Below are positions 23,222 through 32,530 of a stretch of 64,000 bases of DNA, one piece after another. The notes beneath the pieces are model-generated. The model worked only from the letters and a program-made list of their open reading frames with translations. It was not told the DNA's origin and ran no database searches. The position numbers were made by a program, and so were the translations under genes. Within the stretch, counting starts at the first letter, position 1, and each line of letters begins with the position of its first letter. Origin of the DNA: Ruminococcus sp. UNK.MGS-30 (GTDB lineage: Bacteria; Bacillota; Clostridia; Oscillospirales; Ruminococcaceae); contig LBCK01000003.1 in assembly GCA_000980705.1 (NCBI GenBank), forward strand, positions 62,001-126,000. The letters run 5' to 3'.

Positions 23222-24856
23222 ATGCCAATTACGGATCTATTAGAAGAAAATGCTCGAAAATTCGGCAGTGATGTTGCACTGGTCGAGGTGAATCCACAGG
23301 TACAGGAAACACGCCGTGTTCTTTGGAAAGACTATGATCTGATTCAGCCGACTTCATCATTTTGGTATCGCCGTGAGATCACCTGGCACGTTTTTGATGA
23401 AAAGGCAAATCGTTTTGCACAGCTGCTCATGAGCCGTGGCGTGAAAAAAGGCGACAAGGTGGCAATTCTGCTGATGAATTGCCTGGAATGGCTGCCGATT
23501 TACTTTGGCGTGCTGAAAACCGGTGCACTGGCAGTACCGATGAATTTCCGTTATAGTGCGGAAGAAATCGAATACTGTCTGGATCTGGCTGAGGCAGATG
23601 TACTTGTGTTCGGACCGGAGTTTATCGGAAGAATTGAAACAATTGCAGAGTCGATCAGCAAAAAACGCATCCTGTTTTATGTTGGCGGAGACTGCCCTTC
23701 TTTTGCAGAAGATTATGACAAGCTCACTTCGAACTGCGCCAGTATTTCACCGGGAGTCCCGTTGACAGACGAAGATGATGCAGCTATCTATTTCTCTTCC
23801 GGCACAACCGGATTCCCGAAGGCGATTCTGCATAATCACGAAAGTTTGATGCACGCCTGCAAAGTAGAACAGAACCATCACCATCAGACAAAAGACGATG
23901 TATTTCTCTGCATTCCGCCACTGTATCACACAGGTGCAAAAATGCACTGGTTTGGCAGCTTGCTGACTGGCGGCAGAGCAGTGCTTTTGAAGGGCGTTAA
24001 CCCGGAAACCATTCTGGAGACGATATCCAGAGAAAAATGCACAATTGTATGGTTGCTTGTGCCGTGGGCGCTGGATATTCTGGAGGCGCTTGACAATGGT
24101 TCAGTTCACTTGGAAAACTATGAACTTTCACAATGGCGCTTGATGCACATTGGCGCACAGCCTGTGCCGCAGAGCTTGATTAAGCGCTGGAAAGAATATT
24201 TCCCGAATCATATGTATGATACCAACTATGGCTTGAGTGAATCCATCGGACCGGGCTGCGTACATCTGGGTCTGGAAAACATCCACAAGGTCGGTGCAAT
24301 TGGCGTTCCAGGATACGGCTGGGAAGTAAAAATCATTGACGAACAAGGCAATCCTGTGCCGCAGGGAGAAGTCGGCGAACTGGCAGTAAAAGGTCCTGGT
24401 GTGATGAAGTGCTATTATAACAATCCGGAGGCGACTGCTGAGGTACTGCACGACGGATGGCTCTATACTGGTGATATGGCACGTCAGGATGAAGACGGAT
24501 TTTATTTCCTGGTTGACCGGAAAAAAGACGTGGTTATCAGCGGCGGCGAAAATATTTATCCGGTTGAGATCGAAAACTTCATGAGCAAGTTCGACAAGAT
24601 CAAGGACGTTGCTGTAATCGGTCTGCCGGATAAGCGGCTTGGAGAAATTGCTACAGCGATTGTAGAATTGAAACAAGGCGTAACGTGTACAGAGGCTGAG
24701 ATCAACGAATTCTGTATGGGTATGCCACGTTATAAGCGCCCCAGAAAGATCATCTTCGCTCCTGTTCCACGAAATGCAACAGGAAAAATTGAAAAGCCAA
24801 AGCTTCGTAAAATGTATTGCGGTGATTATTTGATTGAAAAAGAAAATCAAGGCTAA
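23222..24856 (+). CDS. AMP-forming acyl/aryl-CoA synthetase
   Basis: A 544-residue adenylate-forming enzyme linking a carboxylic acid to CoA with ATP. Motifs: P-loop YFSSGTTGFPKA (about 192-203), the YGLSES core, YTGDMARQDEDGFYFLVDRKKD hinge (about 416-437) and the C-terminal PRNATGKIEKPKL with the catalytic Lys. The position directly after iorAB suggests an aryl acid (phenyl- or indole-acetate) as substrate, either activating the acid for reductive carboxylation to the aryl pyruvate or releasing it from CoA. Specificity cannot be read directly. Confidence 0.9.
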   Translation: MPITDLLEENARKFGSDVALVEVNPQVQETRRVLWKDYDLIQPTSSFWYRREITWHVFDEKANRFAQLLMSRGVKKGDKVAILLMNCLEWLPIYFGVLKTGALAVPMNFRYSAEEIEYCLDLAEADVLVFGPEFIGRIETIAESISKKRILFYVGGDCPSFAEDYDKLTSNCASISPGVPLTDEDDAAIYFSSGTTGFPKAILHNHESLMHACKVEQNHHHQTKDDVFLCIPPLYHTGAKMHWFGSLLTGGRAVLLKGVNPETILETISREKCTIVWLLVPWALDILEALDNGSVHLENYELSQWRLMHIGAQPVPQSLIKRWKEYFPNHMYDTNYGLSESIGPGCVHLGLENIHKVGAIGVPGYGWEVKIIDEQGNPVPQGEVGELAVKGPGVMKCYYNNPEATAEVLHDGWLYTGDMARQDEDGFYFLVDRKKDVVISGGENIYPVEIENFMSKFDKIKDVAVIGLPDKRLGEIATAIVELKQGVTCTEAEINEFCMGMPRYKRPRKIIFAPVPRNATGKIEKPKLRKMYCGDYLIEKENQG

Positions 24857-24898
24857 TGTTAATAACACTAAAATTATATAACGGTTTGAATTAATACG

Positions 24899-24939
24899 GC
24901 AAAAAGAGATACGGAGAAATGTTCCGTATCTCTTTTTGC
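24899..24939 (+). terminator. Terminator of the iorAB-ligase operon
   Basis: A 17-bp stem (24899-24915 with 24923-24939) including A5/T5. Confidence 0.9.
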
Positions 24940-24992
24940 TTTCTATGATCAAAAACTTGTACAAAAAGTTTTTTGTAACAGAAAATATTTTG

Positions 24993-25021
24993 TTGACTTT
25001 TGCCGCCTGCTGTGATATAAT
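24993..25021 (+). promoter_or_regulatory. Promoter of cellulase 1
   Basis: TTGACT (24993-24998), 17-nt spacer, TATAAT (25016-25021), 69 nt before the start. Confidence 0.85.
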
Positions 25022-25090
25022 AAAATATGTACTGTAATCTGGTACATTTTAATTTGATGTGTTTTTGAAGTGTGAAATGAGGAGGACAAA

Positions 25091-26878
25091 ATGCAATCTA
25101 AATTCCATAAAATCTTTACCGTTGGAACGACAGCGGTGATGCTGCTTTCCAGTATAGCTGTTTTCCCGGCTTTCGGGGTTTCAGCAGAAAATGTAATGAC
25201 GGCAGATGATATCACGCAAAATATGACCATTGGCTGGAACATTGGTAATTCCCTGGATGCTACGGGATACGATTCATCCCAGGAAACCAGCTGGGGTAAT
25301 CCGACAGTAACACGGGAATTGATTGATGCTGTGAAGGCGAAGGGCTTTAACACCATTCGAATTCCGACTACCTGGTATCCGAATGTTACGACAACAACGG
25401 ACGAAAACGGCAAGCCTGTTTATACAATCAGTGAGCTGTGGCTGCAACGTGTGCAGGAAGTAGTGGATTACGCATACGAGCAGGATATGTATGTCATTCT
25501 GAATCTGCACCACGAGGAGTGGATCAATCGTTCCGACTTCCCCACTGCTTATGATGAAATGTCCGAACGGCTGAAACAGATGTGGTTACAGATTGCAGCG
25601 TATTTCAAGGACTATGACCAGCATCTGATTTTTGAGGGCATGAACGAGCCGAGACAGACTGGTGCATCCTACGAATGGCAGGGCAACGCAGAGTGTTATG
25701 AAGTAGTCAACAAGCTGGACAACGATTTCGTAGAGACAGTGCGTTCTGTGGAATCTCCGTATCAGAACACCCGTTTATTGATGATTCCGTCGTATGCGGC
25801 ATCTGCCTATGCAAGTTCCTATTCTTCTTTGGATGTGCCGGATGACGACTATGTGGCAGTTTCGCTCCATGCGTACACGCCTTATGCGTTTGCTATGGGC
25901 GACGGCGACCACACTACATTCTCCAGCAATTATCAGAGTGATCTGGATACGCTGTTCTCTGACATTCGGTACTATTTCACGGATAAGGACATCCCTGTTG
26001 TTCTGGGCGAATTCAGTGCATCTAACTTTAACAACACTGCCGCAAGATGCGACTGGGCGACTTATTATTTGACATGGACAAAGAAACTGGGTATCCCCTG
26101 CGTGCTGTGGGACAACAACGCAATCACCAACTACTCCTCTGCATCTGAGGCACACGGATATTTGGATCGCAGCAATAATACATGGTATGAGGCATCTGAG
26201 CCGGTTGTAGATGCAATGATGGCGGTAATGAATGATGACAGTGTTGTATGGGGCAGCGAGAGCCATCTGCCCACCTGGAAACACGCTGACATCAACAGCG
26301 GGGACATCATCTACGAAAATGCGGATGGATTGTCTTTGATCGCATCAGACGGCAACGGTGGAAACTGTACGCCTGGTCTGACCGTGACGCCGGAACAGTT
26401 GGGCGAAGATCGGGAAATTGCGATTCGTTACACCGGAAACTCTGCGCCGATTCTGGCGTTGTGCGATGAGAACTGGAAGAATTGGACAGAAATCAATGCG
26501 TATGACATTGACGAAGAGAACGGAATTGCGTACTATTCTCACGAGTCAATGGCGAAAGCCTGGGGTGATCTGAGTACAGCGGCGCACCTGTTTGCCCGTG
26601 CCAGTTCAGATATGACCATTTATCTGATTTCTTCGATTGCATCAGCAGAACTGGTAACAGACCCGGATGGACCGGACAAACCGGATCTGCATCTGCTGGG
26701 TGATGTCAATCTGGACGATGCAATTACAGTTGCGGATGTTGTTCTGCTGCAAAAGTATCTGCTGGGTGAAACGACTCTGACAAAGGATGCTTACAGCTGT
26801 GCAGATGTGGACATGGACGAAACCGTAAACGGCTTTGATTTAACCGGACTGCGTCAGATGTGTCTGGAAAATGCGTAA
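25091..26878 (+). CDS. Secreted GH5 endoglucanase with putative CBM and C-terminal dockerin
   Basis: A 595-residue secreted cellulase. Signal peptide 1-32 (cleavage after GVSA). GH5 barrel about 35-385 with NIGNSLDATG at the N-terminus, LNLHHEEW (138-144), acid/base Glu186 in GMNEPR and nucleophile Glu307 in VLGEFSA; the pattern fits subfamily 4. Residues about 388-520 form a beta-rich domain I do not firmly recognise, probably a carbohydrate-binding module. Residues 536-595 are a dockerin with two Ca-binding repeats (GDVNLDDAITVADVVLLQKYLL; DVDMDETVNGFDLTGLRQM), so the enzyme should dock on a cohesin scaffold. GAGGAGG precedes the ATG. Single-gene unit. Confidence 0.95.
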   Translation: MQSKFHKIFTVGTTAVMLLSSIAVFPAFGVSAENVMTADDITQNMTIGWNIGNSLDATGYDSSQETSWGNPTVTRELIDAVKAKGFNTIRIPTTWYPNVTTTTDENGKPVYTISELWLQRVQEVVDYAYEQDMYVILNLHHEEWINRSDFPTAYDEMSERLKQMWLQIAAYFKDYDQHLIFEGMNEPRQTGASYEWQGNAECYEVVNKLDNDFVETVRSVESPYQNTRLLMIPSYAASAYASSYSSLDVPDDDYVAVSLHAYTPYAFAMGDGDHTTFSSNYQSDLDTLFSDIRYYFTDKDIPVVLGEFSASNFNNTAARCDWATYYLTWTKKLGIPCVLWDNNAITNYSSASEAHGYLDRSNNTWYEASEPVVDAMMAVMNDDSVVWGSESHLPTWKHADINSGDIIYENADGLSLIASDGNGGNCTPGLTVTPEQLGEDREIAIRYTGNSAPILALCDENWKNWTEINAYDIDEENGIAYYSHESMAKAWGDLSTAAHLFARASSDMTIYLISSIASAELVTDPDGPDKPDLHLLGDVNLDDAITVADVVLLQKYLLGETTLTKDAYSCADVDMDETVNGFDLTGLRQMCLENA

Positions 26879-26900
26879 TAATTTCACTTTACATTGACAA

Positions 26901-26936
26901 CAAAAAGGCACTGTGCAGGAGCATGGTGCCTTTTTG
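26901..26936 (+). terminator. Terminator of cellulase 1
   Basis: An 11-bp stem (26901-26911 with 26926-26936) with A5/T5, 22 nt after the stop. Confidence 0.9.
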
Positions 26937-26954
26937 TTTTGTTTCTTACGGTAG

Positions 26955-26984
26955 TTGACAAAGGCGCTGACTCCATGCTATAAT
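26955..26984 (+). promoter_or_regulatory. Promoter of fliB and the following gene
   Basis: TTGACA (26955-26960), 18-nt spacer, TATAAT (26979-26984); the start codon is 23 nt further on. Confidence 0.85.
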
Positions 26985-27007
26985 GCCTTTGACGGGAGGA
27001 ATGAATT

Positions 27008-28042
27008 ATGAGAGAAATCTATCCACCCCATTATGCGGCATTTCACTGCATTGCCGGAGCCTGTCCGGACAGCTGCTGCAAGGAATGGGAAATCGTTGTG
27101 GATGCGGAGTCAGTGGAAAAATACCAGATGGTTTCCGGTGAATTGGGAAATCGTTTGCGTCAGGCAATGATAACAGATGCAGACGGAGATGTGATTTTTC
27201 AAGAACGTGAGAAACGCTGCCCTTTTTGGAATGCGCAGCAGCTCTGTGATATTCACGGAGGACTGGGTGAAGCGGCGCTGTGTGAAACTTGCAGACAATT
27301 CCCCAGAGTGACTCAGGACTACGGTGACTTCATCGAATATGACATCTCCCCTGCTTGTCCGGAGGCGGCACGGCTGTTGATGGAACTGACGCCGGAACAA
27401 TGGCTGCTGTCAGAAAATGATTGTCCGGAAGTGACAGGCAGCTTTCCGGAGTATGACGGGAAAATCATGCAGCAGCGAAAAGACCAGCGCCGCATCTTGT
27501 TTGCCTGTTTGCAGGATACATCTGTTCCGGCATTGAAACAGATATCGCATTGCCTGGAGTTGGTGACACAATGGACGGATTTCTCGGAAGGTACCTCAGA
27601 TGCAATTTGCACTGAAGATGATATTTTGTCATTTTTGAACGGCTGCGAAGTTCTGACAGAGGATTGGAAAATGATTTTGACCCGGGCAAGGGAAAATCCG
27701 GAAGTGTCATTATTTTACGATGCAGCATTGGATAAGGAAATACGCTTGTTTGGGATGGATATGCTGTATCGGTATTATCTTCGGACGGCATATTCGGATG
27801 ATCCTTTTGCAATCCTATTGCCGGTGCAACTTGCCGCATTTGCAGTTTGTACTGTTTTAACTCTTACAGCACACATAAAAATACAGGATGAAGAACAGCG
27901 TCTGCGAATCTGGCAGCTTTTCGTCAAGGAAATCGAATATGACGGGGACAATCTGGAAGAACTGGAATGGCAGCTGGAAACCAATGCAGCTTTTTCGCCA
28001 GCGGCGCTTTGTGCATATTTTGAATCCGTTGGAGGTGCATAA
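27008..28042 (+). CDS. fliB: Flagellin lysine-N-methylase family protein
   Basis: A 344-residue Cys-rich enzyme of the FliB family; the characterised members methylate lysines of flagellin. The conserved cysteines lie in CIAGACPDSCCKEWEI (14-29), CPFWNAQQLCDIH (about 74-86), ALCETCRQFPR (about 94-104) and SPACPEAARLLM (about 117-128), a pattern that suggests an Fe-S cluster or metal. GGGAGG precedes the ATG. No flagellar gene is in the window, so the substrate may be another protein. Its stop overlaps the next start (TAATG). Confidence 0.85.
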   Translation: MREIYPPHYAAFHCIAGACPDSCCKEWEIVVDAESVEKYQMVSGELGNRLRQAMITDADGDVIFQEREKRCPFWNAQQLCDIHGGLGEAALCETCRQFPRVTQDYGDFIEYDISPACPEAARLLMELTPEQWLLSENDCPEVTGSFPEYDGKIMQQRKDQRRILFACLQDTSVPALKQISHCLELVTQWTDFSEGTSDAICTEDDILSFLNGCEVLTEDWKMILTRARENPEVSLFYDAALDKEIRLFGMDMLYRYYLRTAYSDDPFAILLPVQLAAFAVCTVLTLTAHIKIQDEEQRLRIWQLFVKEIEYDGDNLEELEWQLETNAAFSPAALCAYFESVGGA

Positions 28043-28560
28043 TGGTTTCCCTGTTTCTTCATGCTGTTTCTCACCTGTTGTCAAAACTTTCCTCTCGCCA
28101 ATTTGAAAAATGGGAAAATCAATACATCGACAGAGAAAACGAAGAAAATTCTTATCGAAAATGCGTGAGAGTTTCTAAAGCTTTCGGTATTGTCGGCGGC
28201 ATCTGGTTTATCTGTTTTGCGGCGTTTGGCATTCTCAGCATCGTTATCTGGGCTGACGGAATGACCGATTGGGATTCTTTCGCTTGCGGTATTCTGTTTC
28301 TGCTGATTAGCCTTTTCGGTGTTTTCTGCATACTGTTCAGACGCAATTACCGCATCTTTTATACGGATACATTTGTGGAAAAGCACGGCATTTTCGGGAA
28401 AAAGCAGGTCTACCGCTGGGCAGAACTTATTTCGGTTCAACAAAAAGGTGCTGTCTACACATTGACTTTTCCAAGCGGAAAACTCCGCATTGTTTCCGGC
28501 AAGGAGTTTGTTGGAAGTGATAAGCTTGTCGATTTTTTTGAAAAAGAAATATTTTTTTGA
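28042..28560 (+). CDS. Small membrane protein with PH-like C-terminal domain (DUF6560-like)
   Basis: About 172 residues: a basic N-terminal stretch, two spans (about 48-70 VGGIWFICFAAFGILSIVIW and 82-100 GILFLLISLFGVFCILF), and a C-terminal strand-rich part (YRIFYTDTFVEKHGIFGKKQVYRW ... YTLTFPSGKLRIVSGKEFVG) like the bacterial PH/YdbT-type membrane proteins. Its start overlaps the fliB stop by 1 nt, so the pair is coupled. Function unknown; the family name is a tentative match. Confidence 0.7.
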   Translation: MVSLFLHAVSHLLSKLSSRQFEKWENQYIDRENEENSYRKCVRVSKAFGIVGGIWFICFAAFGILSIVIWADGMTDWDSFACGILFLLISLFGVFCILFRRNYRIFYTDTFVEKHGIFGKKQVYRWAELISVQQKGAVYTLTFPSGKLRIVSGKEFVGSDKLVDFFEKEIFF

Positions 28561-28569
28561 AAAAAGGAC

Positions 28570-28598
28570 TTGACAGACATTTCATTCTATGCTATAAT
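28570..28598 (+). promoter_or_regulatory. Promoter of rpmE
   Basis: TTGACA (28570-28575), 17-nt spacer, TATAAT (28593-28598): full consensus. Confidence 0.93.
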
Positions 28599-28599
28599 A

Positions 28600-28708
28600 A
28601 GAAACTGTGGCGGCTATGCCGCAGAAAATCAGAGATTCACAGGACTACTGTCGGCGCAATGGTCGATGGGCTGCTGTTGATACAAACAACAGATACAGGA
28701 GGTGAAAC
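28600..28708 (+). promoter_or_regulatory. Structured leader of rpmE, candidate L31 autoregulatory element
   Basis: A leader of about 105 nt. A GCGGC/GCCGC hairpin (28610-28622) begins it, and a CTGTTG/CAACAG hairpin (28674-28692) stands right before the GGAGG site. Ribosomal protein L31 leaders that bind the protein are known in Firmicutes; whether this one folds into that class needs a covariance-model search. Confidence 0.5.
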
Positions 28709-28711
28709 CCC

Positions 28712-28912
28712 ATGAGAGAAGGCATTCATCCGAATTTTGAAAAGACCACCATCACTTGCCACTGCGGTAATGTAATGGAAACTATGTCCACCAAGAAGGA
28801 CATCAAGGTCGAAATCTGCTCGAAGTGCCACCCGTTCTTCACTGGTAAACAGAAGCTGGTTGATACAGGCGGACGTGTAGATCGTTTCAAGAAGCGTTTC
28901 AATCTGGACTAA
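28712..28912 (+). CDS. rpmE: 50S ribosomal protein L31 (zinc-binding form)
   Basis: The 66-residue L31 with [20 protein letters not shown] and the zinc ligands Cys16, Cys18, Cys37 and Cys40 (CxC ... CxxC), so it is the zinc-containing paralogue that can be released under zinc limitation. ATG preceded by AGGAGGTGA. It has its own consensus promoter, a structured leader and a terminator. Confidence 0.97.
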   Translation: MREGIHPNFEKTTITCHCGNVMETMSTKKDIKVEICSKCHPFFTGKQKLVDTGGRVDRFKKRFNLD

Positions 28913-28948
28913 TTTCCAGGCTGGTTTATTTTTTGAACACGACAATGG

Positions 28949-28984
28949 AAAAGGGACGGTATTTTGTTTACCGTCCTTTTTTGT
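28949..28984 (+). terminator. Terminator of rpmE
   Basis: GGACGGTA pairs with TACCGTCC, extended by A/T pairs; a T-run follows. The YigZ-type gene begins 20 nt later. Confidence 0.85.
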
Positions 28985-29003
28985 CTACGTGGAGGTAGAT
29001 GAC

Positions 29004-29642
29004 ATGATGGAATATCGTACCATTGCCGCACCGGTGTCGGCCTCATTTGTGGAGAAAAAATCGGAGTTCATCGCACAGCTTTTTCCGGCACGCACCCAGG
29101 AAGAGGCTGTGGAAGCAATTGAAGAAGTGCGCAAGCAGCATCGCCGTGCAAGACATAATGTCTATGCTTACCTGCTGCGTGACGGAAATGCCTCACGCTA
29201 TTCTGATGACGGTGAGCCGCAGGGAACTGCCGGAATGCCGATCCTGGATGTGCTGCAAAAAAACGGGCTGACGGATGTCTGTTGTGTTGTGACAAGATAT
29301 TTTGGCGGTGTTCTGCTCGGCGCAAACGGACTGGTTCGGGCGTATTCTCACAGCACAGCACTTGCGATCGAGGCGGCGCAGATCAAGATCATGATGCCGT
29401 GTTATCCGGTTTCGATTCAGACAGATTATGCACTGTACGGAAAGATTGCATATCACCTTCCCCAGGAAGATATTTTACAGCTGGATACGATATTTGAAGA
29501 TCAGGTAGAACTGAAACTGCTGGTGCGTGACACGCTGTGGGACAAGCTGAAACAGGAATTGATTGATCTGACCAGCGGACAGGTGGAGATTGTTTCCGGC
29601 GGATTGCAGTATGCAGACTTTTCGAAAGCAAAAAGGCTGTAA
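29004..29642 (+). CDS. YigZ/IMPACT family protein
   Basis: About 212 residues. The N-terminal UPF0029 (Impact) domain holds KKSEFIAQLFPARTQEEA, RRARHNVYAYLLRD, SDDGEPQGTAGMPIL and VVTRYFGGVLLGANGLVRAYS, all signature segments; the C-terminal domain is the short ferredoxin-like DUF1949 type. The ATG at 29004 has GGAGG 8 nt upstream; the GTG at 28989 overlaps the terminator. Relatives bind or protect translation factors or act in nucleic-acid contexts; the exact role is unknown. Confidence 0.9.
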   Translation: MMEYRTIAAPVSASFVEKKSEFIAQLFPARTQEEAVEAIEEVRKQHRRARHNVYAYLLRDGNASRYSDDGEPQGTAGMPILDVLQKNGLTDVCCVVTRYFGGVLLGANGLVRAYSHSTALAIEAAQIKIMMPCYPVSIQTDYALYGKIAYHLPQEDILQLDTIFEDQVELKLLVRDTLWDKLKQELIDLTSGQVEIVSGGLQYADFSKAKRL

Positions 29643-29706
29643 GCTGCCTTTTCGAAAGAAAACGAAAAAAGAGGAGTTTTGCACACTCCTGCGTATATAT
29701 AAATAG

Positions 29707-29729
29707 AAAGCTGTTTTGAACAGCTTTTC
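29707..29729 (+). terminator. Terminator-like hairpin after the YigZ gene
   Basis: A 9-bp stem (AAAGCTGTT with AACAGCTTT) around a 3-nt loop with a short T-run, 64 nt after the YigZ stop and 40 nt before dgt. A smaller AGGAGT/ACTCCT hairpin precedes it. Confidence 0.6.
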
Positions 29730-29769
29730 GCAGAATCATATAGCCGCCTTTCCTACGGAGGTGATATCT

Positions 29770-30759
29770 ATGAGTATACGAGAACAATTAGAACAACAGG
29801 AATTGCAGTATCTTTCTCCGAATGCCTGCACGAACATCGGACACGCACACCGGATGCGTCCGGAAGAACCTTGTCCGTATCGCACAGCGTTTCAGCGGGA
29901 TCGGGATCGGATTCTGCACTGCAACTCATTTCGCCGACTGAAAAGAAAAACACAGGTGTTCCTATCCCCTGCCGGCGATCATTATCGTACACGTCTTACG
30001 CATACGCTGGAGGTTGCACAGGTCGCACGTACCATTTCCCGTGCGCTGCGTCTAAATGAAGATCTGACAGAGGCAATTGCGCTGGGGCATGATCTGGGAC
30101 ACTCCCCTTTTGGACACAGCGGAGAGTCGATTCTCAACCGGATCTGTCCCCATGGATATCGTCATTATGAGCAGAGCCTTCGGGTAGTTGACTTGATTGA
30201 AAAACATGGAAAAGGGCTGAACTTGACAGATGAAGTGCGGAACGGCATTCTCTGTCATACCAATCGTGTGGCGGATACAAAAGAGGGCAATGTAGTTCGT
30301 GTGGCTGACCGCATTGCGTATATCAATCATGATATCGAGGATGCGATTCGAGCTGGGATCTTGCAGAAAGAAGAACTGCCGCAGGATGTGGTGGAGATTC
30401 TGGGAGATACCAAAACAAAGCGGATTACAAAGCTGGTTGGTGCAGTAGTGGAACATGGTTCTGATACGATTGGAATGGCACCGGAAATACAGGCGGCGCA
30501 CGACAAACTGCACGCCTTTATGTTTGAAAAGGTGTATTATAATCCGATTGCCAAGCAGGAGGAAAACAAGGCGAAATTGCTGTTGGAAACGCTGTATACG
30601 TATTTTATTTCCCATGTTTCCCTTTTGCCGGCGGAATATCTCTCTATTGCAGAAAAAGAAGATGCACACCGTGCTGTGTGTGATTACATTTCCGGTATGA
30701 GTGACGGCTATGCAGTGGACTTGTACCAGGAGCTATTTATCCCGAAGGGCTGGAAATAA
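29770..30759 (+). CDS. dgt: dGTPase-like HD-domain triphosphohydrolase
   Basis: About 329 residues; hydrolyses dGTP (or other dNTPs) to the nucleoside and triphosphate. HD-domain metal ligands are seen in TRLTHTLEVAQVA, ALGHDLGHSPFGHSGE and VADRIAYINHDIEDA. NSFRRLKRKTQVF and GDHYRTRLTHT are typical of the dGTPase branch found upstream of dnaG in Firmicutes. The ATG at 29770 follows ACGGAGGTGAT; the frame upstream to 29716 lacks a site. It is followed after 15 nt by dnaG. Confidence 0.92.
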   Translation: MSIREQLEQQELQYLSPNACTNIGHAHRMRPEEPCPYRTAFQRDRDRILHCNSFRRLKRKTQVFLSPAGDHYRTRLTHTLEVAQVARTISRALRLNEDLTEAIALGHDLGHSPFGHSGESILNRICPHGYRHYEQSLRVVDLIEKHGKGLNLTDEVRNGILCHTNRVADTKEGNVVRVADRIAYINHDIEDAIRAGILQKEELPQDVVEILGDTKTKRITKLVGAVVEHGSDTIGMAPEIQAAHDKLHAFMFEKVYYNPIAKQEENKAKLLLETLYTYFISHVSLLPAEYLSIAEKEDAHRAVCDYISGMSDGYAVDLYQELFIPKGWK

Positions 30760-30774
30760 GGCGGTGATACAGAT

Positions 30775-32511
30775 ATGACATACAGTGACGATTTTCTGGA
30801 ACAGCTGCGTGCAGCCTGTCCCATGGAGACGATTGCAGGAAATTATGTCAATTTGATTCGCCGTGGGCGGCATTATGTGTGCAACTGTCCGTTCCATTCT
30901 GAAAAGTCGCCGTCTTGTACCATATTTCCGGATACACAAAGTTTTTACTGCTTTGGCTGCGGCGCAGGCGGCGATGTGATTACCTGGGTTCGCCGTATGG
31001 AAAATCTGGAATTCACTGATGCGGTAAAACAGCTTGCTGAAAAAAGCGGACTGCAAGTGCCGAATGACCGGGAGGCAGATCGGCGTGCGCAGCTGCGTAC
31101 ACGAATCTTTGCGATCAATCGGGAAACGGCGAATTTTTATTTCCGCAATCTGATTGCCGGAAATGATAAGCGTGGACTGCAATATTTTGTTTCCCGGCAG
31201 CTGAAACCGGAGACCATTAAAAAATATGGATTGGGATATGCGCCGGACAGTTGGAATACACTCACCGATCACCTTTTGAAAAAGGGATTTACAGAGGAAG
31301 AGCTACTGGCTGCAAATGTTGCCCATCGTTCCGGAAAAGGCAATTTGTATGATGCCTTTCGTGGCAGAGTGATGTTCCCGATCGTGGACACCCGTGGTGC
31401 TGTGATCGGATTCGGCGGCAGAGTCTTGGATGACAGTCAGCCAAAGTATCTGAATACGGCAAAAACGCCGGTGTTTGATAAGGGACGAAATTTATTTTCA
31501 CTTAATTTTGCAAAGGACAGTTCTTCCACGCATATGATTCTTGCGGAAGGTTACATGGATGTAATTGCCATCAATCAAGCCGGATTTTCCAATGTGGTTG
31601 CGACTCTGGGTACAGCGATCACACCGGAACAGGCGAGAAAACTGACGCAGTATGCAAAGGAAATGATTATTGCATACGATAGCGATGGTCCGGGTCAGCA
31701 AGCAACGCAGAAAGCAATCAATCGTTTCAGTGAAGTGGGAATGCCGTCACGAATCCTGCATATGACTGGTGCAAAGGATCCGGATGAATTTATCAAAAAG
31801 TATGGCTCTGAACGGTTTCGGCTTTTGCTGGAACAAGCCGGCGATGCAATCAATTTTCGTCTGGATCGATGCGAAAATGGTTTGGATACCAATACGGAAT
31901 CCGGAAAAGTACAGCTGCTCAAACGAGTGGTTTCTGTGTTGGCAGAAATCCAGAATCCGCTGGAACGTGAAGTGTACTTGTCCAGGACTGCAAACAAGTG
32001 GGAAATTTCGGCGGAAGTTCTGCATCAGCAGGTAGATCGTACCATTCGCAGTAAAAGGCGGTTGGAGGCGACGAAAGAGTGGAAAGATATTATAGAGCAT
32101 ACGGTTCGTCCGGAACCGCAGCAGCCTCAGTCCGGAAACCATTTACGGGAACGAAAAGCAGAGGAACGCATTTTGTTCTACATTCTTTCCAAACCGGAAG
32201 AATCTGCGTGGATCGTGGATGAAATAAAGCCGGAGCAGTTTTCGTCAGCACTCTTTCAGCAGGTACTGAATGCGTTTCAGGAAAGTGTTCGGCAGCAAAC
32301 AAGCTTTTCGCTGTCATCCATGGGAGATGTTTTGTCCGAGGGCGAGATGGGAAAGCTTAGCGGCATTGCAGCACGAAACCAGGAAGTGCCGGTAACAAAG
32401 GAAGAGGTGCAGGATTGTATCCGGGCGCTGCATCCGGGCGTGCCGGAGACAGTCGAAACAAATGATGATCTGCTGAAATTGATTCAGAAAAAGCAGCACC
32501 CCAATGGGTGA
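30775..32511 (+). CDS. dnaG: DNA primase
   Basis: Makes RNA primers at the replication fork. The N-terminal CHC2 zinc finger is Cys38, His41, Cys59, Cys62 (NCPFHSEK ... [11 protein letters not shown]); the RNA-polymerase/Toprim core has [16 protein letters not shown] and ATLGTAIT with acidic AYDSDGPG; a C-terminal helicase-binding region follows. Its 578 residues are normal for the family. GGCGGTGAT lies before the ATG. It is the middle gene of dgt-dnaG-rpoD, the macromolecular-synthesis arrangement of Firmicutes (without rpsU here). Confidence 0.96.
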   Translation: MTYSDDFLEQLRAACPMETIAGNYVNLIRRGRHYVCNCPFHSEKSPSCTIFPDTQSFYCFGCGAGGDVITWVRRMENLEFTDAVKQLAEKSGLQVPNDREADRRAQLRTRIFAINRETANFYFRNLIAGNDKRGLQYFVSRQLKPETIKKYGLGYAPDSWNTLTDHLLKKGFTEEELLAANVAHRSGKGNLYDAFRGRVMFPIVDTRGAVIGFGGRVLDDSQPKYLNTAKTPVFDKGRNLFSLNFAKDSSSTHMILAEGYMDVIAINQAGFSNVVATLGTAITPEQARKLTQYAKEMIIAYDSDGPGQQATQKAINRFSEVGMPSRILHMTGAKDPDEFIKKYGSERFRLLLEQAGDAINFRLDRCENGLDTNTESGKVQLLKRVVSVLAEIQNPLEREVYLSRTANKWEISAEVLHQQVDRTIRSKRRLEATKEWKDIIEHTVRPEPQQPQSGNHLRERKAEERILFYILSKPEESAWIVDEIKPEQFSSALFQQVLNAFQESVRQQTSFSLSSMGDVLSEGEMGKLSGIAARNQEVPVTKEEVQDCIRALHPGVPETVETNDDLLKLIQKKQHPNG

Positions 32512-32530
32512 AAATAGGAGGAACAATACT

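Noticed and set aside
24940..24992. ACAAAAAG...TTTTTTGT inverted repeat as an operator of cellulase 1
   Set aside because: Short, imperfect and made only of A/T runs; it could be chance in an AT-rich spacer.
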